This document shows positions 16,401-24,378 of a DNA stretch of 64,000 nucleotides, piece after piece. Source of the stretch: Nonomuraea polychroma (GTDB lineage: Bacteria > Actinomycetota > Actinomycetes > Streptosporangiales > Streptosporangiaceae). A program made the position numbers and the translations under genes. The stretch lies in NCBI RefSeq assembly GCF_004011505.1, contig NZ_SAUN01000001.1, positions 6,413,501 through 6,477,500 on the forward strand, in the 5' to 3' direction. The notes under the pieces were generated by a model, which saw nothing but the letters and a program-made list of their open reading frames with translations, had not been told where the DNA came from and ran no database searches. Every line of letters begins with the position of its first letter. The first letter of the stretch is position 1.

Positions 16401-18149
16401 AGCGTCGCCTCGGCCGTGACCGGGCTGGCCGTGGGGGCGGAGAGCGTGGCCGCCGCGCTCGGCGGTGGGCTCGGCCCCGAGAACGCCGCGCTGGTCCTGC
16501 TGCTGGTGGCGGTGCTGTTGTCGCGGGCCGCCGCGCTGCCGGTCCTGCCCGGCGCCGTCGCGGCCCCGGCGGGTGCGACGGCGCTGGTGCTGTGGCTGGT
16601 CACCATGGTGCTGACCGGGGATGATCCGGCACGGCTGTCGCTGGTGCTGGCGGTGGGCGCGCTCGCACTGGCCGGTGCGGCGGGGCGGCTGCGGAACAGC
16701 ACGAGGACGGGCGCGTACGTGCTGGCGGGGGTGGTGTCGGGGGCGGCCGTCCTGCCGCATCTGGCGAGTTGGGGGACGGTTTTGCTGCGGCCCTACGCAG
16801 GGGCCGGCCATCCGTGGGGCGAGCGGTTCGATGGGTGGTCCACCAGCGCGCTGGCCCATGTGTGGGTCGGGCCGCGGGGGGAGCCGCTCGAGTTCGAGCC
16901 GGAGGGGTTCGCTTTGTCGGGGGTGGAGACCGCTTTGGGGGTGGGGGTCTTCGTGGCGGTCACCGGCGTGATCGTTGCTCGAGGGCTGGCCGGGGCGCTC
17001 GCCGGGCGGGCGGCGGCCACGGTGGGGGCGGCCTTGTGCCTCGTGCTCGTGCCCGCCGTGGCGGACCTGCCGTACCCGGGGACACTGGCGTTCTACGGGG
17101 TCATGCTGGTGGCGCTGGCCGCGCAGGCCGCGCTCGGCCCGCGGGCGGGAGCCGCCGGGGTGCTGGCGGTCGGCCTCGGTGTGCATCTGGTCGTCTGGTC
17201 GCTGGACGCGGAGACGTCCACGCTGGTGGTGCCGGCCGGGGTCGCGGTGCTGGGAGTCGTGACCGCGGTCCTGGCCCGCAACGACAAGGCGCGTACCGGC
17301 GCCGCCGCCTCGGCCACCGTCGCGACGGGCGCGCTGGCGATCGCCTCAGCGTTGTCGGCGGGGTTCCGGGCGGAGGGGGCGGGCTTCGGGGCACTCGCCG
17401 TCGCGGCGTTGTCCGCCGTCGTGTCCGCCGCCCTGGCCCGCCGCCCCGCCGCCGACGACGGCGATGCGGCGGCACCGGGGACAGGAACCGGGGGTGGTGT
17501 GGCGGTCGCGGTGGAGGTGCCCGGGTGGTCCCTGGCCGCGATCGGGCTGATCCTGACCCAGGCCGACCCCGACTGGCTGAGCCTCGCACTGACCTGCACC
17601 GGCGTGCTCGCGCTCGCCGTCGCCCTGCGGCCCGATCGACGGCCGGTCGCCTGGGGCGGGCTCATCCTGTTGCAGTTCGCCCTCTGGCTCCGGCTGGCGA
17701 TCTCGGACGTCACGGCTCCCGAGGCGTACACCGTTTCCCTGTCCGTGGCCGGGCTGGTGGCGGCGTGGCTGGCCAGGCGGCGCGATCCCGGAATGTCCTC
17801 CTGGCTCGGCTACGGCACGGCGCTGGCGCTGACGTTCCTGCCGAGCGCGTACGCGGCCTGGAACGACCCCGGCCTGACCAGGCCGCTGCTGCTGGGCGTG
17901 GCCGCCTTCGCCGCGACCATGGCCGGGGCATGGGCGCGGCTGCAGGCGCCACTGATCCTCGGCGGGGCGGTGCTGGTGGTGACGGCGGCGCACGAGTTCG
18001 CGCCGGCCCTCGCCGAGCTGATGGGCGAGGGCCCACGCTGGGTGCCGATCGCGCTGGCAGGCGCGTTCCTGCTGTTCACCGGTGCGACGTACGAGCACCG
18101 GCTACGCGACCTCCGCAAGATCCGCCGGTTCATCGTGAGGATGCGCTAG
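13476..18149 (+). CDS. giant polytopic membrane protein, SCO7613 C-terminal domain type
   Basis: A 1,557-aa integral membrane protein. The N-terminus carries a zinc ribbon (CPGC at residues 9-12 and CPEC about 58-61), then a Thr/Ala/Gly/Arg-rich linker with imperfect repeats (TTHAATTHAGA), and from about residue 190 onward roughly forty hydrophobic segments in a row. The last 25 residues are basic. This order is that of actinomycete proteins annotated as SCO7613 C-terminal domain-containing membrane proteins, whose function is unknown. The start follows GGGAGG. Its stop shares four bases with the convergent secreted-protein gene. Length and repetitive TM blocks suggest internal duplication. 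Confidence 0.75.
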   Translation: MDGTTPTCPGCGTMLPGLDPALPGARTTSPRPRTAPPGPDAAVPRSGAALPGRPLPAACPECRLLLRGPAADAYLAAVAALTEWEERRAALVTRRDEALAALRAASRAPAPAHFDRTRATDTGTPATASATGTTTTNAATTHAATTHAGARTDKGARTGTDARHGAEARHGAEARVETGGKAPRRDLSHRAVQNLLLLLGGVLLSIAAVVFTLVSWQVPALRALILSVFTLAVLAAPWLLARRRLVATAETVALVGLVLVPLDGVAVMQVFDGGGSSGGPGLDPLWGLSLGGAALALGWALYGWWAPLRLPTPVAIVLAQVPLPLAGLAMEAEGHTGSAWYHAALIATAAVDLILWQWARRTRAAIEYVTAAVAGSFAWLLGTGLILLQEIGGGDPWSTTPPPVAALILAAASVVALLWAASTRGQAARQLIATCGSLAAMGAICVVPASLVPASWQAAVTAYGACLVLAATLTFPVRLRDGMRTGAVLALVASVLSKVPAVATAALAPLTWLSSVWSDVGGLAANVLGPDDSLWNDTAATPLVMGAVALAVTLVPSRAQTWTAGVRRTVRLEFVSLAVLTTPVATGMPYEAALAVLVALAGALLLTAARQTGTPGTLTPHGRTALWLGGYVAVLAMCWAVADREATIGVAAGLMLILAAGAVAARPQAVQAVGGAGATLAAGLLVWGLFENRPAAAFVLLGVRAATLVVTRPSRKLAAAVVRARRTTVTLALGCLDRLTRTVKPGGRTAVEAAAVAVGLFTLAQQGMRGELVSLVLAIGAVLAAASAWRRPRGPWRTAAAIEACVLAALAPLAVSTAVVPALVGPYQWVTHAWAGAAEGARQALSPSGPWQEQPLLLPVLVLAGAAGTLAAWARWGRPAAMGVARIVFPLAATTLPVAADLPYWTALAFLVALTAGLALWSAVSRSAVGSAGLWTATLAVSWSLADRTATLAVLAAIVVTGVFCAIRGKGSPVTSVASAVTGLAVGAESVAAALGGGLGPENAALVLLLVAVLLSRAAALPVLPGAVAAPAGATALVLWLVTMVLTGDDPARLSLVLAVGALALAGAAGRLRNSTRTGAYVLAGVVSGAAVLPHLASWGTVLLRPYAGAGHPWGERFDGWSTSALAHVWVGPRGEPLEFEPEGFALSGVETALGVGVFVAVTGVIVARGLAGALAGRAAATVGAALCLVLVPAVADLPYPGTLAFYGVMLVALAAQAALGPRAGAAGVLAVGLGVHLVVWSLDAETSTLVVPAGVAVLGVVTAVLARNDKARTGAAASATVATGALAIASALSAGFRAEGAGFGALAVAALSAVVSAALARRPAADDGDAAAPGTGTGGGVAVAVEVPGWSLAAIGLILTQADPDWLSLALTCTGVLALAVALRPDRRPVAWGGLILLQFALWLRLAISDVTAPEAYTVSLSVAGLVAAWLARRRDPGMSSWLGYGTALALTFLPSAYAAWNDPGLTRPLLLGVAAFAATMAGAWARLQAPLILGGAVLVVTAAHEFAPALAELMGEGPRWVPIALAGAFLLFTGATYEHRLRDLRKIRRFIVRMR

Positions 18150-18913
18150 CCGATGACGATCGTCTCCGACGACGAGTCCACGGGCGGATCCTGCCGGTCG
18201 TCCTTTCTGTCCTTCCGCCGGGGAAGGCGCAGCGCCGCCACCGCGAGCAGCGCGCCTCCGAGGGCCGCGAGCGCCAGGGTGTAGGCGGGCACCCCACCGG
18301 AGCCCCGCGCCTGCTCCTTCGCCGCCGCTTGCTCAGGCGCCGTCGCTTGCTGAGGCGCCGCCGTCTCCACCGGAGGCGCCGCCGTGGGCAGTCCCTGGCC
18401 GGTCCGGACCGTCACCTTGTCGCCGGGCAGGTCAGGGAACCCTGGCGGGCGCACGGCATCCCAGTAGTCCGTCCGCTGCTGCACGAAGGCCTCGATCGGC
18501 CCCTGCTGCACGGGCTTGACCTTCAGCCCGCCCGGCACGCTGAGGTCTCCCACCTCGTGCGGCTGGAAGATCCCCTGGATGCCCTCGACCTTCCACACGC
18601 CCTCCGGCACGACCACCGACGTGGCGTAGTGCCCCGCTTCGGGAAGGGCTGTGCCCTCGAACATCAAGCTCTTCCCGTCCTCCCCGGTGAGCCGCAGCCC
18701 GACGGTCCCGAGCTCCCCCTCGAAGGGGTGGTTGCCGTGCTGCAGCACCCAGAACCCCAGCGTGTACGGCTTGCCGCCGGCGAGGCCGCCCGGCAGCGGA
18801 TCCATGTACGTGACCGCCCAATTCCCCGCCGCACCGGCCGGAACAGTCCCTGTGACCAGAGCCGCCACCATGGCGGCCAACATGGCGGGTAACACCGCCA
18901 GCATCCTCTTCAT
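18146..18913 (-). CDS. secreted, C-terminally anchored protein with YtkA/FixH-like domain
   Basis: A 255-aa exported protein. Signal peptide: MKRMLAVLPAMLAAMVAALV to about residue 28. An extracellular beta-sandwich domain follows (YTLGFWVLQHGNHPFEGELG, residues about 49-68), resembling YtkA/FixH-like domains found near copper-handling genes. An Ala/Pro/Gln-rich spacer leads to one membrane segment and a basic tail (RLPRRKDRKDDRQD), so it is probably held at the cell surface. The ribosome site GGAGGTGG precedes ATG at 18913. No copper gene is adjacent, and the role is unknown. Confidence 0.65.
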   Translation of the reverse strand: MKRMLAVLPAMLAAMVAALVTGTVPAGAAGNWAVTYMDPLPGGLAGGKPYTLGFWVLQHGNHPFEGELGTVGLRLTGEDGKSLMFEGTALPEAGHYATSVVVPEGVWKVEGIQGIFQPHEVGDLSVPGGLKVKPVQQGPIEAFVQQRTDYWDAVRPPGFPDLPGDKVTVRTGQGLPTAAPPVETAAPQQATAPEQAAAKEQARGSGGVPAYTLALAALGGALLAVAALRLPRRKDRKDDRQDPPVDSSSETIVIG

Positions 18914-19039
18914 GGGACCACCTCCGACGGTGATACACCGCCTGGGAGGACGAGGTTCCAGAAAACGCGCCATTTTCCGATACGACGCGCACAATGGAGG
19001 CAAGGCGAGAATTCGGCGAGGAGCGAGGAGGCTTACGCC

Positions 19040-19285
19040 GTGTCCGCCGCCGGACGTCGATACCTGGGTGCGATGCTCGACGTGCTCGTCTACGAAAACG
19101 TCCTCGTCGCATGGCGCCGGATGCCTCTGGGCGGATATGTGATCGTCTCGCATGAGGGCGAGGAGATCAGGCTGACCACGCGACAAGCCGACATGTGGGC
19201 GCGGGGCGCCTTCGCCGTCTATCTCGCACTGGTCGACCAGCAGCGAATCACGCCCCGCATCCCCGGCGACACGGCGCAGCATTAG
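19040..19285 (+). CDS. small hypothetical protein
   Basis: An 81-aa protein from GTG with GGAGG upstream. Compact, mixed alpha/beta in appearance (LDVLVYENVLVAWRRMPLGG), with a tail rich in Arg and Thr; no signal peptide or membrane segment. Convergent with the NTF2-like lipoprotein gene, 17 bases apart. No family recognised. Confidence 0.5.
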   Translation: MSAAGRRYLGAMLDVLVYENVLVAWRRMPLGGYVIVSHEGEEIRLTTRQADMWARGAFAVYLALVDQQRITPRIPGDTAQH

Positions 19286-19302
19286 CGCCGCTCCCCCGGC
19301 GT

Positions 19303-19845
19303 TCAGCCGGCCTGGTTGTTCATGTAGTGCGAGATCTTCCACTGCTCGCCGTCCTTGGAGAGCAGGAACAGCTCGCGGAGGTTGGCCTGCCCCTGCTTGC
19401 TCGTCGCGGTGACGACGGCGTCCTCGGTGCCGAGCGTGCGGTCCTCTTCGATGGTGTGGGTGGCCTGCTTCATCTCGTTGAGCTTGCCCTGGAAGAGCGT
19501 GCGGATCGCGTCGGTGCCCTCCGCCGTGGCCTGCCCGTCCACGGCGACCACCGCGTCGTCGGCGAACGCGCCTGCGACCTGGTCCAGGTTCCCCGATTTG
19601 AGCGCGTTGAAGAACCCTTCGACGGCCTGCCGCGGCTCGGCGGCGCCCGGCGAGGCGGTGTCGGTGGCGTCCGTCTCGGTTGGCGTTTCCTCTGGTGGCG
19701 ACATCATGTCCTCGGTCGGCGTCGCCGGACTCGCCGCCCCCTTCATGGCTTGAGTGCCGCTACCCCCCGCGGCACAGCCCGCCAGCAGCATGGCGGGAAT
19801 GATCGCGGCCATCAGAAGCGCCCTGCGCTGAGAAATCGTGCTCAT
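19303..19845 (-). CDS. lipoprotein with SnoaL/NTF2-like domain
   Basis: Exported lipoprotein of 180 aa. The signal peptide ends in the lipobox LLAGC (Cys at residue 24), so the mature protein is lipid-anchored. A Pro/Thr/Glu-rich linker follows, then a cone-shaped NTF2/SnoaL fold (AVEGFFNALKSGNLDQVAGA, residues about 74-93, to DGEQWKISHYM). Such domains bind small ligands or act as enzymes; no catalytic set can be assigned. The 94 bases upstream before the next gene hold its promoter. Confidence 0.75.
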   Translation of the reverse strand: MSTISQRRALLMAAIIPAMLLAGCAAGGSGTQAMKGAASPATPTEDMMSPPEETPTETDATDTASPGAAEPRQAVEGFFNALKSGNLDQVAGAFADDAVVAVDGQATAEGTDAIRTLFQGKLNEMKQATHTIEEDRTLGTEDAVVTATSKQGQANLRELFLLSKDGEQWKISHYMNNQAG

Positions 19846-19935
19846 GGCCGCTAGATGCCCGCGACACTCGTGGCCGAATGCGCGATTTAGGCACTTTGCA
19901 CGCCTCCTTTACCTCGACCGGTATTACTAGACCAA

Positions 19936-20172
19936 ATGACCGGTTTTAGCGAGACCGTTCAGAGCTGCGATCGTTGCCACTACGAGACCAGAGCACCGAG
20001 TGTCGCCGATAGCGTCCGTCCAGTGTCGCGTACACAGGTGAACCCCGAGCCTCTCCCCCAGCGCGAGGACGCCGAGCGCTGTGACAGCGTGGAGGCGGGA
20101 CGGCGCTGTGTGCTGCCTGCGGCCCACCGCAGCCCGCACGTCTACCCACCGGCGGAGACGGGCAGGGACTGA
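19936..20172 (+). CDS. small cysteine-containing hypothetical protein
   Basis: A 78-aa frame with four cysteines in two groups (CDRC near the N-terminus, then RCDSVEAGRRCVLP), the second resembling the short Cys-x8-Cys-...-H segment of small actinomycete proteins of unknown function (RCVLPAAHRSPH). Coding potential is moderate and the ribosome site is weak. It ends 16 bases before the terminator of the opposing nitrite reductase operon. Confidence 0.4.
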   Translation: MTGFSETVQSCDRCHYETRAPSVADSVRPVSRTQVNPEPLPQREDAERCDSVEAGRRCVLPAAHRSPHVYPPAETGRD

Positions 20173-20187
20173 CGAGCCAGCGAAAAA

Positions 20188-20222
20188 GGCCCAAGCCGTC
20201 GTGCGAGCGAACGGCTTGGGCC
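20188..20222 (-). terminator. intrinsic terminator of the nitrate/nitrite operon
   Basis: A perfect 12-bp inverted repeat (arms 20188-20199 and 20211-20222, GGCCCAAGCCGT) with an 11-base loop. Read on the minus strand it is followed directly by TTTTT, so it terminates transcripts leaving nirD, whose stop is 16 bases upstream. Confidence 0.85.
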
Positions 20223-20237
20223 TGGTCCTCGTGCGTC

Positions 20238-20558
20238 CTAGACGCTCACCTCTACGTGCCCGCCGGCCACCCGTACCGAATAGACGGGCACCGCCACGTC
20301 CTTCTCGTCCAGGCACACGCCGGACACCAGCGAGAACACCTGCTTGTGCAGCGGCGAGGCCACCGTGGGCTCCCCCTTCCTGGTGCCGACGATGCCGCGC
20401 GAGAGCACGTACGCCCCGCTGAACGGGTCGAGGTTGTCCAGCGCGTGCAGCGTGCCGTCGTAGGTCCGGAAGACGGCCACCTGCCGGCCGTCCACCAGTG
20501 CGCAGACGCCGCGCTCCGGCAGCAGCTTGTCGTAGTCGCAGATCGGCGTCCAGCTCAT
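20238..20558 (-). CDS. nirD: nitrite reductase (NADH) small subunit
   Basis: Rieske-like small subunit of assimilatory NADH nitrite reductase, 106 aa. It has the NirD fold (VAVFRTYDGTLHALDNLDPF, GEPTVASPLHKQVFSLVSG) but, as usual for NirD, lacks the full Cys-His pairs of true Rieske proteins, so it does not bind an iron-sulfur cluster. ATG at 20558 overlaps the nirB stop (ATGA), giving translational coupling. It is the last gene of the minus-strand operon and is followed by a strong terminator. Confidence 0.9.
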   Translation of the reverse strand: MSWTPICDYDKLLPERGVCALVDGRQVAVFRTYDGTLHALDNLDPFSGAYVLSRGIVGTRKGEPTVASPLHKQVFSLVSGVCLDEKDVAVPVYSVRVAGGHVEVSV

Positions 20559-22984
20559 CGGGCCATCACCGGCTTGATCTGGCCGCGCTCCTGCTCGAAG
20601 ACGATCGACGGGTCGGGGACGCCGGGTGCGTTGACGAAGCTGACGAACCTGCTCAGCTTCTCCGGGTCGTCCAGGGTGGCGGCCCACTCATCGGCGTAGG
20701 TCGCGGTGTGGTGCTCCATCTGCGCGTCGAGGTCGGCGCAGATCCCGAGCGAGTCCTCCATGATCACCTCCCGTAGGTAGTCGAGCCCGCCTTCCAGGGA
20801 CTCCAGCCAGGTCGAGGTGCGCTGGAGCCGGTCGGCCGTGCGGATGTAGAACATCAGGAACCGGTCGATGGTCCTGATGAGCTCTTCGGTGGACAGGTCG
20901 CCGGCCAGCAGGTCGGCGTGGCGGGGCTTGAAGCCGCCGTTGCCGGCGACGTACAGGTTCCAGCCCTTCTCGGTGGCGATGATGCCGAAGTCCTTCGACC
21001 GGGCCTCGGCGCATTCGCGGGCGCAGCCGGAGACGGCGGACTTGAGCTTGTGCGGCGAGCGCAGGCCGCGATACCTCAGCTCCAGTGCGATGGCCAGGCC
21101 GACGGAGTCCTGCACGCCGTAGCGGCACCAGGTCGAGCCCACGCAGGACTTCACCGTCCGCAGGGCCTTGCCGTAGGCGTGCCCGGATTCGAACCCGGCC
21201 TCCACCAGCCGCCGCCAGATCTCCGGCAGCTGGTCGACGCGGGCGCCGAACAGGTCGATCCGCTGCCCACCGGTGATCTTCGTGTAGAGGCCGAAGTCGC
21301 GGGCGACCTCGCCGATCACGATGAGCTTCTCCGGGGTGATCTCGCCGCCGGGGATGCGCGGCACGACCGAGTAGGTGCCGTTCTTCTGCATGTTGGCCAG
21401 GAAGGCGTCGTTGGTGTCCTGCAGCGCGGCCCGCTCGCCCTCCAGCACGTGCCCGTTGTGCAGCGAGGCCAGGATCGAGGCCACGGCCGGCTTGCAGATG
21501 TCGCAGCCCCTGCCCTGCCCGTGCTCGGTGATGAGCTGGGAGAACGTCGTGATGTTGCGGACGCGGACGATGTCGAACAGCTCGGCCCGCGAGTACGTGA
21601 AGTGCTCGCACAGCGCCTTGCTGACCTCGACGCCCGACTTCTCCAGCAGCTGCTTGAGCATCGGCACGCAGCTGCCGCAGGTGGTGCCGGCGCGGGTGCA
21701 GGCCTTGAGCCCGGGGACGTCGGTGCAGCCCTTGTCGGCGATGGCGGTGCGGATGTCGCCCGCGCACACGTTGTTGCAGGAGCAGACCTGCGCCTCGTCC
21801 GGCAGGTCCAGGTTGGCTCCGGCACCGCTGAAGAGCAGGTCGGACGGCGAGGCCGGCAGCGCCTTGCCGACGAAGGGCCGCAGCTGCGTGTACGGCGAGG
21901 CGTCGCCCACGCAGATGCCGCCGAGCAGCGTCTGCGCGTCGTCGCTGATGAACAGCTTCTTGTAGACGCCGCCCACCGGGTCCATGTAGGTGACGTCCAG
22001 CGCCCCGGTCATGGACCCGAACTGCGCGACCTCCACGCCGAGCAGCTTGAGCTTCGTGGACATGTCGGCGCCCTCGAATGTCGAGGACCCGCCCATGATC
22101 CGGTCGGCCGCCACCTCGGCCATCGTGTTGCACGGCCCGACCAGTCCGTAGATCATCCCACCGGCCAGCGCGCACTCGCCCACGGCGTAAATGGCGGGGT
22201 CGGACGTGAGCATCGCGGAGTCGACCACGATGCCACCCCGCTCGCCCACCTCCAGCCCGCTCGACCTGGCCAGCTCGTCCCGCGGCCGGATGCCGGCCGA
22301 GAACACCACGACCTGCGCCTCCACGAGCGTCCCGTCCGGCTTGCGCAGCCCGGTGACCTGGCCGTCGTGGTCGGTGACGATCTCCTGGACGCCGGCCCCG
22401 GCGTGCACGCTCAGCCCGAGCCCCTCGATGTGCTGCTTGAGCACCGAGCCGCCGCCCTCGTCGACCTGCCGCGGCATCAGCCACGGGCTCATCTCGACGA
22501 TGTGCGCCTTCAACCCGAGCGCCCGCAACGCGTCGGCGGCCTCCAGGCCGAGCAGCCCGCCGCCGACCACGACGCCTTCGGCCGCGTCCTTGGCGGCCAC
22601 CCTGATCGCGTCCAGGTCCTCGAGCGTGCGGTAGACGAAGGCGTGCTCGGCCCCGGGCACCGGCGGGACGAACGGCGCGGAGCCGGTGGCCAGCACGAGC
22701 ACGTCGTACGGCTCGGTGTCACCGTCGGCGGTGACCACGTGCTTGGCGTCCCTGTCGATGACGGTGACCCGGGTGTTCAGCCTGGTCACCGTGCCCGCGG
22801 GCACGTCGTAGGTGAGGTCTTCCGCGGTGGTGCCCGACAGGTAGGAGGTCAGGGCCACCCGGTCGTACGCGGGCCGGGGCTCCTCCCCGATCACGGTGAT
22901 CCGCCCGTCGAAGCCCTTGCTCGTGAGGGTTTCGACGAGCCGGTGGGCCGTCGGCCCGTACCCAACGACGACGATCCTGCTCAT
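20555..22984 (-). CDS. nirB: nitrite reductase (NADH) large subunit
   Basis: Cytoplasmic siroheme nitrite reductase of 809 aa, reducing nitrite to ammonium with NADH. N-terminal FAD/NAD(P) reductase domain (IVVVGYGPTAHRLVE; VVVGGGLLGLEAAD), then a BFD-type [2Fe-2S] domain (CSCNNV to CGSC), then ferredoxin-like and siroheme/4Fe-4S domains with the cluster cysteines in CVGSTWCRYG and GCARECAEA. Length is normal for NirB. The start at 22984 lies in an ATGA overlap with the upstream reductase gene; the open frame continues much further upstream but only as an out-of-frame reading of that gene. Confidence 0.95.
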   Translation of the reverse strand: MSRIVVVGYGPTAHRLVETLTSKGFDGRITVIGEEPRPAYDRVALTSYLSGTTAEDLTYDVPAGTVTRLNTRVTVIDRDAKHVVTADGDTEPYDVLVLATGSAPFVPPVPGAEHAFVYRTLEDLDAIRVAAKDAAEGVVVGGGLLGLEAADALRALGLKAHIVEMSPWLMPRQVDEGGGSVLKQHIEGLGLSVHAGAGVQEIVTDHDGQVTGLRKPDGTLVEAQVVVFSAGIRPRDELARSSGLEVGERGGIVVDSAMLTSDPAIYAVGECALAGGMIYGLVGPCNTMAEVAADRIMGGSSTFEGADMSTKLKLLGVEVAQFGSMTGALDVTYMDPVGGVYKKLFISDDAQTLLGGICVGDASPYTQLRPFVGKALPASPSDLLFSGAGANLDLPDEAQVCSCNNVCAGDIRTAIADKGCTDVPGLKACTRAGTTCGSCVPMLKQLLEKSGVEVSKALCEHFTYSRAELFDIVRVRNITTFSQLITEHGQGRGCDICKPAVASILASLHNGHVLEGERAALQDTNDAFLANMQKNGTYSVVPRIPGGEITPEKLIVIGEVARDFGLYTKITGGQRIDLFGARVDQLPEIWRRLVEAGFESGHAYGKALRTVKSCVGSTWCRYGVQDSVGLAIALELRYRGLRSPHKLKSAVSGCARECAEARSKDFGIIATEKGWNLYVAGNGGFKPRHADLLAGDLSTEELIRTIDRFLMFYIRTADRLQRTSTWLESLEGGLDYLREVIMEDSLGICADLDAQMEHHTATYADEWAATLDDPEKLSRFVSFVNAPGVPDPSIVFEQERGQIKPVMAR

Positions 22985-24378
22985 ACTGAAATCCCTTCCT
23001 GCTCGCACAGCCAGCTCACGATGCCTTCCACGGCGTCGCGGCAGGTTCCGCACCCGGTGGTGGCCCTGGTCGCGGCCGCGACGCCGGCCACGTCGCGCGC
23101 CCCCGCCTCCCAGCACGCCCTGATCTGACCCTTGGTCACGTTGTTGCACTGGCAGACCTTGGCCGCGTCGGGCATGAGCGTCGGGCTGTCGGCCACGGGC
23201 GTCGCCGACGACAACCCGGGGAACAGCAGCCCCGCCCGATCCCCCGGCACCGGCCCGCCACGGTCGAAGAGCTGGGTGAGCGTGCCGACGGCGTCGCTCT
23301 CGCCCAGCACGATCGCGCCGACCAGGCGGCCGTCGCGGATGACGAGCTTGCGGTAGGTGCCGCGGGCCCGGTGACTGAAGCGCACGACCTCGGCGTGCTC
23401 CTCGGTGAGGTGGGTCTCGCCCATGGCGGCCAGCTCGACGCTCCTGGCCTTGAGCCGGGTGACGAGCCGCGAGCCGCGGTAGAGGCTCTTGCCGCCGGTG
23501 ATGACGTCGGCGGCCACGGAGGCCTGCTCCCAGGCGGGGGCGACGAGGCCGTACACGGTGCCGTCGTGCTCGGCGCACTCGCCGATGGCGAAGATCGACG
23601 GGTCGTCGGTGCGCAGCTCGTCGTCCACGACGACGCCGCGGCGCACCTCCAGCCCGGCCTCGGCGGCCAGGCCCGTGATGGGGCGCACGCCGCAGGCCAG
23701 CACGACCAGATCGGCCTCGATCAGCTCGCCGTCGTCGAGCCGGACGCCGTCGTCGTCCACGGACGAGGTGGAGACGCCGGTGCGGATGTCGACGCCGAGC
23801 CCGGCCAGCGTCTCGCCGAGCACTTCGCCGGCCTCGACGTCGAGCTGGCGCTCCATGAGGTGCCCGGCCAGGTGCAGCAGCGTGACGGGCAGGCCGCGCC
23901 CGGCCAGGCCGCGGGCGGCCTCGATGCCGAGCAGCCCGCCACCGATGACCACCGCCCGGCGGGCCTGCTCGGCCTTGTGCATGATGCGCTCGCAGTCGTC
24001 GAGGGTGCGGAACGGGATCGCCCGCTCCACGCCGGGGATCGGCGGCACGATGGCGTCGCTGCCGGTGGCCAGCACCAGCAGGTCGTACGGCTCGCGCCGC
24101 CCGTCCTCGGTGACGACGTGCCTGGTGTCCCTGTCGATGTGGGCGACCGCGCTGCCGAAAGCGGCTTCGACGTTGTGGGCGGCGTACCAGGAGGAGTCGA
24201 GCAGCCGCACCTGCTCCGGGCGCGAGCTGCCGGCGAGCACGTTGGACAGCAGCACCCGGTTGTACGGCTGGCACGTCTCCGCGCCGAAAATGGTGATCTT
24301 CATGTGGGGGTCGCGGGTGCGCACCTCGCTGACAAGCCGCGATCCGGCCATCCCGTTCCCCACGACGACGAGCCTCAT
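22981..24378 (-). CDS. FAD/NAD(P) oxidoreductase with C-terminal BFD [2Fe-2S] domain, nitrate reductase electron donor
   Basis: A 465-aa flavoprotein resembling the N-terminal half of NirB: FAD site VVVGNGMAGSRLVSEV, NAD site VVIGGGLLGIEAARGL, and a C-terminal BFD-like domain with four Cys (CQCNNV and CGTC). It lacks a siroheme domain. Between the nitrate reductase and nirB, with ATGA overlaps on both sides, it is the likely NasB-type subunit that passes electrons from NAD(P)H to the molybdenum subunit. Alternatively it could supply electrons to nitrite reductase. Confidence 0.8.
   Translation of the reverse strand: MRLVVVGNGMAGSRLVSEVRTRDPHMKITIFGAETCQPYNRVLLSNVLAGSSRPEQVRLLDSSWYAAHNVEAAFGSAVAHIDRDTRHVVTEDGRREPYDLLVLATGSDAIVPPIPGVERAIPFRTLDDCERIMHKAEQARRAVVIGGGLLGIEAARGLAGRGLPVTLLHLAGHLMERQLDVEAGEVLGETLAGLGVDIRTGVSTSSVDDDGVRLDDGELIEADLVVLACGVRPITGLAAEAGLEVRRGVVVDDELRTDDPSIFAIGECAEHDGTVYGLVAPAWEQASVAADVITGGKSLYRGSRLVTRLKARSVELAAMGETHLTEEHAEVVRFSHRARGTYRKLVIRDGRLVGAIVLGESDAVGTLTQLFDRGGPVPGDRAGLLFPGLSSATPVADSPTLMPDAAKVCQCNNVTKGQIRACWEAGARDVAGVAAATRATTGCGTCRDAVEGIVSWLCEQEGISV

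Noticed and set aside
14301..17186. 961-codon open frame on the minus strand inside the giant membrane protein
   Set aside because: Residues are His/Gln/Arg/Gly-rich nonsense typical of the antisense of GC-rich coding DNA; the plus-strand protein has clear membrane segments.
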